This document shows, one piece after another, positions 58,617 through 62,420 of a DNA stretch of 62,420 nucleotides (position 1 is its first letter; every line of letters begins with the position of its first letter). The notes beneath the pieces are model-generated. The model did not search any database. It was not told the DNA's origin and was given only the letters and a program-made list of their open reading frames with translations. The position numbers and the translations under genes are program-made. Source of the DNA: Gammaproteobacteria bacterium (GTDB lineage: Bacteria; Pseudomonadota; Gammaproteobacteria; Pseudomonadales; Pseudomonadaceae); the NCBI GenBank assembly GCA_023475025.1, contig JAMCWB010000028.1:1-62420 (forward strand), given 5' to 3'.

Positions 58617-59300
58617 ATGTCTGATCTGCCTGATTACGCCATTGCCCCTTCCATCCTGTCAGCCGATTTTGCCCGCCTGGGTGAAGAGGTTGATCGTGTC
58701 CTGGCCGACGGGGCCGATATCGTCCACTTCGATGTGATGGACAACCACTATGTGCCCAACCTGACCATTGGCCCCATGGTCTGCAGCGCGCTGCGCAAGT
58801 ATGGCGTTACCGCCCCCATCGATGTGCATCTGATGGTCAAGCCGGTGGATCGCATCATTGGTGATTTTCTTGAGGCGGGTGCCAGCTACATTACCTTCCA
58901 TCCGGAAGCCAGCGAGCATATTGACCGCTCCTTGCAGTTGATCAAGGAAGGTGGCGCCAAGGCCGGTCTGGTGTTCAATCCGGCCACTTCGCTGGATGCC
59001 TTGAAGTATGTGATGGACAAGGTGGATATGGTGCTGCTGATGAGCGTCAATCCCGGTTTTGGCGGCCAGAAGTTTATTCCCGCTACCCTGGACAAGCTGC
59101 GCGAGGCGCGGGCGCTGATTGATGCCAGTGGGCGTGATATCCGCCTGGAAGTGGATGGCGGGGTAAATGTGCAGAATATTCGCGCCATTGCCGAGGCTGG
59201 TGCCGATACCTTTGTGGCCGGTTCGGCGATCTTTAATCAGCCGGATTACCGGGCGGTTATTGATGCCATGCGGGCTGAGTTGGCGCAGGTACAGGGCTAA
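58617..59300 (+). CDS. rpe: Ribulose-phosphate 3-epimerase
   Basis: 227 residues. TIM barrel that interconverts ribulose-5-P and xylulose-5-[17 protein letters not shown], the metal-ligand [23 protein letters not shown], and the phosphate-binding VDGGVN are all present. The palindromic element at 59332 separates it from gph. Confidence 0.98.
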   Translation: MSDLPDYAIAPSILSADFARLGEEVDRVLADGADIVHFDVMDNHYVPNLTIGPMVCSALRKYGVTAPIDVHLMVKPVDRIIGDFLEAGASYITFHPEASEHIDRSLQLIKEGGAKAGLVFNPATSLDALKYVMDKVDMVLLMSVNPGFGGQKFIPATLDKLREARALIDASGRDIRLEVDGGVNVQNIRAIAEAGADTFVAGSAIFNQPDYRAVIDAMRAELAQVQG

Positions 59301-59331
59301 AGACTTTCTTTCAGGCGGCTCAGAGTATTCT

Positions 59332-59488
59332 GCGGGGTTGCGGACCATCGGTTTCGGACCGTTAGATGCCAGGCGACCGCCAGGGATGGCGGAAGCGCAG
59401 GAAATGCAGGAGCAATTTTCTGCGGGCATCTACGAGCCCCCAGGGATGGGTTCACGGCGTGTCCGGAACCGATGGTCCGCAACCCCGC
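59332..59488 (+). repeat. Palindromic AGGGAY element, copy 3
   Basis: Arms of 28 bases at 59332-59359 and 59461-59488 are complementary with one mismatch (59354). Inside are an outer stem GATGCC/GGCATC (59365-59370 and 59425-59430), a hairpin CCGCC-AGGGAT-GGCGG (59377-59392), a hairpin TGC-AGGA-GCA near 59406-59414, and a core ACGAGCCCCCAGGGATGGG...CGGCGTGTCC (59432-59464) alignable with copies 1 and 2. GGA occurs at least five times in predicted loops or single strands. It lies between rpe and gph on their strand. No T-run follows. Confidence 0.85.
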
Positions 59489-59521
59489 TCCTCCACACGA
59501 GATAAAATCACCGGTTTTTTG

Positions 59522-60202
59522 ATGACCTCTCTCCAGTACCTATTTCCTGATCACCTCCCCAAACTCGTCATGTTCGACCTCGACGGCACCCTGATCGACT
59601 CGGTACCGGACCTGGCCGCTGCGGTTGACCGTATGTTGCAGCAGCGCGGTCGTCCGGCAGCCGGCGTGGACAAGGTGCGTTTGTGGGTGGGTAACGGGGC
59701 GCGGGTTCTGGTGCGCCGAGCGCTGGCGGGCGGTTTGGCGCATGACGCTGTGGATGCGCAAGACGCCGAGGCGGCGCTGGCGGACTTTCTGCAGGCCTAT
59801 GCCGCGGATCATTCCCACAGCCAGTTATACCCCGGCGTGCGCGAGTACCTGGATCATCTGTGCCATCAGGGTACCCCGCTGGCGCTGATTACCAACAAGC
59901 CCAGTGCCTTTTTGCCCGATCTGCTGGCGGCGCATGGGTTGCAGCAGCATTTCGCCTGGGTGATTGGGGGTGACAGCCTGCCGGTGCAAAAGCCTGATCC
60001 CGCGGCCTTGCTCAAGGTGCTGGCCGAGGCGCAGGTGAGTGCGCGGCAGGCCCTGTTTGTCGGTGACTCGCGCAGTGACATCCTTGCTGCCCGCGCGGCC
60101 GGGGTACCGGTGGTGGCCGTCACCTATGGGTATAATCATGGCCGGCCGATTAGCGAGGAAAACCCAGACCTGCTGGTTGATTCGCTGGCTGCGCTCATAT
60201 AG
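59522..60202 (+). CDS. gph: Phosphoglycolate phosphatase
   Basis: 226 residues from ATG 59522, which gives VMFDLDGTLIDS, the HAD motif I. Motif II is in LITNKPSAFLP, motif III/IV in KPDPAALL and FVGDSRSDILAARAAG. It dephosphorylates 2-phosphoglycolate. The open frame extends through the palindromic element upstream, but that part is non-coding. rpe-gph-trpE is the order in P. aeruginosa. Confidence 0.95.
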   Translation: MTSLQYLFPDHLPKLVMFDLDGTLIDSVPDLAAAVDRMLQQRGRPAAGVDKVRLWVGNGARVLVRRALAGGLAHDAVDAQDAEAALADFLQAYAADHSHSQLYPGVREYLDHLCHQGTPLALITNKPSAFLPDLLAAHGLQQHFAWVIGGDSLPVQKPDPAALLKVLAEAQVSARQALFVGDSRSDILAARAAGVPVVAVTYGYNHGRPISEENPDLLVDSLAALI

Positions 60203-60261
60203 CCTACTGTCTTCCCACCTGATGGAATGGATCAGCCGTGTTTGTCAGCAACCGCAAACTG

Positions 60262-60306
60262 ATGAGAGTCATCAAATCGCTCGCCCGCTGGCGCTGGCGT
60301 GCCTGA
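60262..60306 (+). CDS. trpL: trp leader peptide (attenuation)
   Basis: A 14-residue frame MRVIKSLARWRWRA with two Trp codons (60289 and 60295) just before the stop, 73 bases upstream of trpE; E. coli TrpL is also 14 residues. A GTG at 60238 could start a 22-residue version. After it GGCGTGC (60294-60300) can pair with GCACCTGCC, which in turn can pair with GTGCAG, giving alternative hairpins. trpE of P. putida is known to be controlled by attenuation. I do not see a strong terminator T-run, so the mechanism is not fully proven here. Confidence 0.6.
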   Translation: MRVIKSLARWRWRA

Positions 60307-60379
60307 TTGATTGCACCTGCCCGCAATGCGTGCAGATTTCCGGTTTGTGTGACAACAATTTTGCCCCATGAGGCTGATC

Positions 60380-61858
60380 ATGACTGAAGACGAATTCAAT
60401 CGCCTGGCTGGCCAGGGCTTTAACCGCATCCCTCTGGTGCGCGAAGTGCTGGCTGACCTGGATACCCCGCTTTCGACCTACCTCAAACTGGCGGATGCGC
60501 CTTACACCTACCTGCTGGAATCCGTGCAGGGCGGTGAGAAGTGGGGGCGTTACTCGATTATTGGCCTGCCCGCGCGCAGCGTGTTGCAGGTGCGCGGCCA
60601 CAGCGTGACCCTGACGGTCGATGGTGTCGAGACCGAGCGGCATGAATGCGAGGACCCGCTGGCCTTTGTTGAAGATTTCAAGGCGCGCTACCGGGTGTCC
60701 GATATCCCCGGGTTGCCGCGCTTCAATGGCGGTCTGGTGGGTTATTTCGCCTATGACTGCGTGCGCTATGTCGAGCAGCGTCTGGCGCATTGTCCGAACC
60801 CTGATCCGCTGGATAACCCCGATATTCTGCTCATGGTGTCGGATGAGGTGGTGGTGTTCGACAACCTGGCCGGCAAGCTGCACGCCATTGTGCTGGCTGA
60901 CCCGGCCGGGCCCAATGCCTTTGCCGCCGCCAATGCCCGCCTGGATCAGTTGCTCGAGCAGTTGCGTCAGCCACTGGCTGCCCGCAAGCCACTCTCGCTG
61001 GATAATCCGCCGGATTGCGAGCTGGATTATCGCGCCAGCTTTACCCGTGAGGATTACGAGCGCGCGGTGGATACGGTGAAGGACTATATCCTTGCCGGAG
61101 ACTGCATGCAGGTGGTGCCGTCGCAACGCATGAGTATCGATTTCAAGGCCGCGCCTATCGATCTGTACCGCGCGCTGCGCAGCCAGAACCCGACGCCCTA
61201 TATGTACTTCTTCAATCTGGGCGACTTTCATGTCGTGGGCAGCTCGCCGGAAGTGCTGGTGCGGGTGGAAGACGGCGAAGTCACGGTGCGCCCGATTGCC
61301 GGTACCCGCCCTCGGGGTGCGACCCCGGAAGCCGATCTGGCGCTGGAGCAGGATCTGCTGGGTGATGCCAAGGAGTTGGCCGAGCATCTGATGCTGATTG
61401 ACCTGGGCCGCAACGATGTTGGCCGGGTGGCGAAAATCGGTCAGGTTGAAGTGACCGAGAAGATGGTCATCGAGCGCTACTCCAACGTGATGCATATCGT
61501 CTCCAACGTCAAAGGCCAGTTGTTGGATGGGTTGACGCCGATGGATGCCCTGCGCGCGATTCTGCCGGCCGGCACCTTGTCCGGCGCGCCGAAGATTCGT
61601 GCCATGGAAATCATTGATGAACTGGAACCGGTCAAGCGCGGTGTCTATGGTGGTGCCGTCGGCTATTGGGCCTGGAATGGCAATATGGATACCGCCATTG
61701 CCATCCGCACCGCCGTGATCAAGCACGGCGAGCTGCATGTGCAGGCCGGCGGCGGCATTGTCGCTGACTCGGTACCGGCGCTGGAGTGGGAAGAGACCAT
61801 CAACAAGCGCCGCGCCATGTTCCGCGCGGTGGCCCTGGCTGAACAGTCGGCGGAGTGA
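60380..61858 (+). CDS. trpE: Anthranilate synthase component I
   Basis: 492 residues from ATG 60380; ATG 60368 would add four residues. It makes anthranilate from chorismate with TrpG. The N-terminal tryptophan-binding [18 protein letters not shown] and the C-terminal chorismate-binding domain ([41 protein letters not shown]) are complete. A downstream trpG should follow but is cut after six codons in this window. Confidence 0.98.
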   Translation: MTEDEFNRLAGQGFNRIPLVREVLADLDTPLSTYLKLADAPYTYLLESVQGGEKWGRYSIIGLPARSVLQVRGHSVTLTVDGVETERHECEDPLAFVEDFKARYRVSDIPGLPRFNGGLVGYFAYDCVRYVEQRLAHCPNPDPLDNPDILLMVSDEVVVFDNLAGKLHAIVLADPAGPNAFAAANARLDQLLEQLRQPLAARKPLSLDNPPDCELDYRASFTREDYERAVDTVKDYILAGDCMQVVPSQRMSIDFKAAPIDLYRALRSQNPTPYMYFFNLGDFHVVGSSPEVLVRVEDGEVTVRPIAGTRPRGATPEADLALEQDLLGDAKELAEHLMLIDLGRNDVGRVAKIGQVEVTEKMVIERYSNVMHIVSNVKGQLLDGLTPMDALRAILPAGTLSGAPKIRAMEIIDELEPVKRGVYGGAVGYWAWNGNMDTAIAIRTAVIKHGELHVQAGGGIVADSVPALEWEETINKRRAMFRAVALAEQSAE

Positions 61859-62082
61859 GGGAAACAACATGTTATTGATGATCGATCAGCGATCCACTGG
61901 TCGATTTCGGTCGAGTCCCAGCCCACTGCGCGCACGCCCAAACGTAGTGCCTTGGGGAACCTGCCTTCTTTCATCAGGCTGTAGATGTGCGCGCGCTTGA
62001 AGCCGGTCTTGGCTTCGACTTCGGCGCGGCGCAGGATGCGACGTTCAACCGGCGTCGCCGGGGCGGTGGTCTGCGAAGACAT
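61663..62082 (-). CDS. AlpA-family transcriptional regulator, 3' end fused across element junction
   Basis: Start ATG 62082 gives [20 protein letters not shown] and then an MerR-like helix-turn-helix [20 protein letters not shown] and [19 protein letters not shown], an AlpA/prophage regulator. Normal members end a few residues after this point (about 70). Here the frame leaves the element near 61885 and runs on antisense to trpE to a stop at 61663, so the true end may have been lost. AlpA proteins control excision of integrated elements. Confidence 0.65.
   Translation of the reverse strand: MSSQTTAPATPVERRILRRAEVEAKTGFKRAHIYSLMKEGRFPKALRLGVRAVGWDSTEIDQWIADRSSITCCFPHSADCSARATARNMARRLLMVSSHSSAGTESATMPPPACTCSSPCLITAVRMAMAVSILPFQAQ
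61869..61886 (+). pseudogene. trpG: 5' remnant of trpG (first six codons)
   Basis: Ten bases after trpE, ATG TTA TTG ATG ATC GAT encodes MLLMID, the invariant start of Pseudomonas TrpG (MLLMIDNYDSFTYN), with the usual GGGAAACAAC leader. After that the sequence becomes the 3' end of the alpA gene on the other strand. Anthranilate synthase needs TrpG for glutamine-dependent activity; whether an intact trpG resumes beyond the window cannot be seen. Confidence 0.7.
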
Positions 62083-62153
62083 GGTGGGCACTCCTTGACG
62101 CTCATCGACGCTGTTCGGAAAGTGCCTCGTATTCAATAGCGCATCGGAACGGA

Positions 62154-62194
62154 TTGCACTGCAACTGCAGACGGTTCGACTGCAATTACAGTCG
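62154..62194. promoter_or_regulatory. Repeat-rich operator-like region upstream of alpA
   Basis: Two copies of ACTGCAA at 62158-62164 and 62179-62185 are 21 bases apart (two helical turns). They overlap palindromes TTGCA-C-TGCAA (62154-62164) and CGACTG-CAATTA-CAGTCG (62177-62194). The latter spans the stop of the next gene. This might be an AlpA or repressor binding region; no regulator can be named. Confidence 0.3.
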
Positions 62195-62420
62195 GCGATC
62201 GCTGGCGTCCAGATGCCGCCTTGCCGCAGAGAATTTTGCCCATAGAGTGCGCTCGCTGATTCCGGGCCGGCCTTCGTAGTGGGCAAGCAATGCGCTGATG
62301 ATGGAATCCATCGTCTCGAACGATGAATACGGCCTCCCGCCCGGTGACTTGCCGAGCAGCAAGGTCAGCAGCCCGCCAACGATATTGAGATAGGTCGAAA
62401 GCGGGGTATCCAGGTCAGCC
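62186..62420 (-). CDS. Unknown mobile-element protein, C-terminal 77 residues (partial)
   Basis: Open to the window edge. The visible tail ends FSAARRHLDASDRRL and has a hydrophobic NIVGGLLTLLLG followed by KSPGGRPYSSFETMDSI. I do not recognise a named family; similar short proteins accompany alpA in pseudomonad integrative elements in my memory, which is weak support. Its first visible 11 residues, [11 protein letters not shown], and their DNA are identical to TrpE residues 25-35 (60452 onward) in the same frame, so it may be fused to a copy of the trpE start beyond the window. Confidence 0.5.
   Translation of the reverse strand, partial: ADLDTPLSTYLNIVGGLLTLLLGKSPGGRPYSSFETMDSIISALLAHYEGRPGISERTLWAKFSAARRHLDASDRRL

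Noticed and set aside
59366..59521. A 52-codon N-terminal extension of Gph
   Set aside because: It reads through the palindromic element and has no similarity to HAD phosphatases.
60222..60371. A 49-codon cysteine-containing frame between gph and trpE
   Set aside because: No ribosome binding site; it overlaps the more convincing trp leader in another frame.

Overview
The window reads as chromosomal DNA of a pseudomonad (Pseudomonas or Halopseudomonas type, Gammaproteobacteria). The evidence is the gene order pilMNOPQ-aroK-aroB-DamX-like-gltB-gltD-hemE, the macromolecular-synthesis cluster rpsU-dnaG-rpoD, the lptD-surA-pdxA-ksgA-apaG-apaH-glpE operon divergent from amgK-murU, and rpe-gph-trpE. 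As I recall the P. aeruginosa map, two distant blocks (the PA50xx and PA05xx-PA06xx regions) are joined here at about 24-33 kb. Almost all of the window is ordinary core genome on both strands.

Layout. 1-7.2 kb: type IV pilus assembly genes, then shikimate-pathway genes and a SPOR-domain division protein. 7.5-13.5 kb: glutamate synthase (gltBD). 13.5-13.75 kb: two large palindromic repeat elements. 13.9-20 kb: hemE, an orphan ParA-like ATPase, a Usp protein, O-acetylhomoserine sulfhydrylase and an SLC13 transporter. 20.3-24.3 kb: two paralogous acyl-CoA dehydrogenases. 24.27-24.47 kb: a small RNA gene of the Rsm (RsmY/RsmZ) type with a perfect GacA box. 24.5-34 kb: a TauD-type dioxygenase, an ABC exporter with an AttH-like lipoprotein, and several small genes, including a frameshifted transporter and a truncated CIA30-like gene. 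34-38.4 kb: tRNA-Ile2(CAU), rpoD, dnaG, rpsU. 38.7-47.4 kb: tsaD, plsY, folB, folK, cca, and the prkA-yeaH-spoVR stationary-phase operon, in which yeaH is frameshifted at a ten-G tract. 47.8-55 kb: the outer-membrane and ribosome-maturation operon. 55-62 kb: cell-wall recycling genes, djlA, rpe, gph, the trp leader and trpE. At 61.87 kb trpG is cut after its first six codons by what looks like the end of an integrated element carrying an AlpA-type regulator.

How genes work together. PilM-PilQ form the inner-membrane alignment complex and outer-membrane secretin. GltBD assimilates ammonium. PrkA-YeaH-SpoVR is a conserved kinase/VWA module. LptD and SurA build the outer membrane, and AmgK-MurU recycle peptidoglycan sugars into UDP-MurNAc. 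A Gac/Rsm regulatory RNA sits between the metabolic genes.

The most unusual signal is a family of three intergenic palindromes (13.50-13.60, 13.64-13.74 and 59.33-59.49 kb). Their arms are unrelated in sequence yet near-perfectly self-complementary, and all enclose AGGGAY loops and a common core. As RNA each would display several CsrA/RsmA-like GGA loops, which suggests a possible link to the Rsm system; this link is inference. The right edge of the window repeats at least 30 bases of trpE in inverted orientation, which cannot be resolved without the sequence beyond it.
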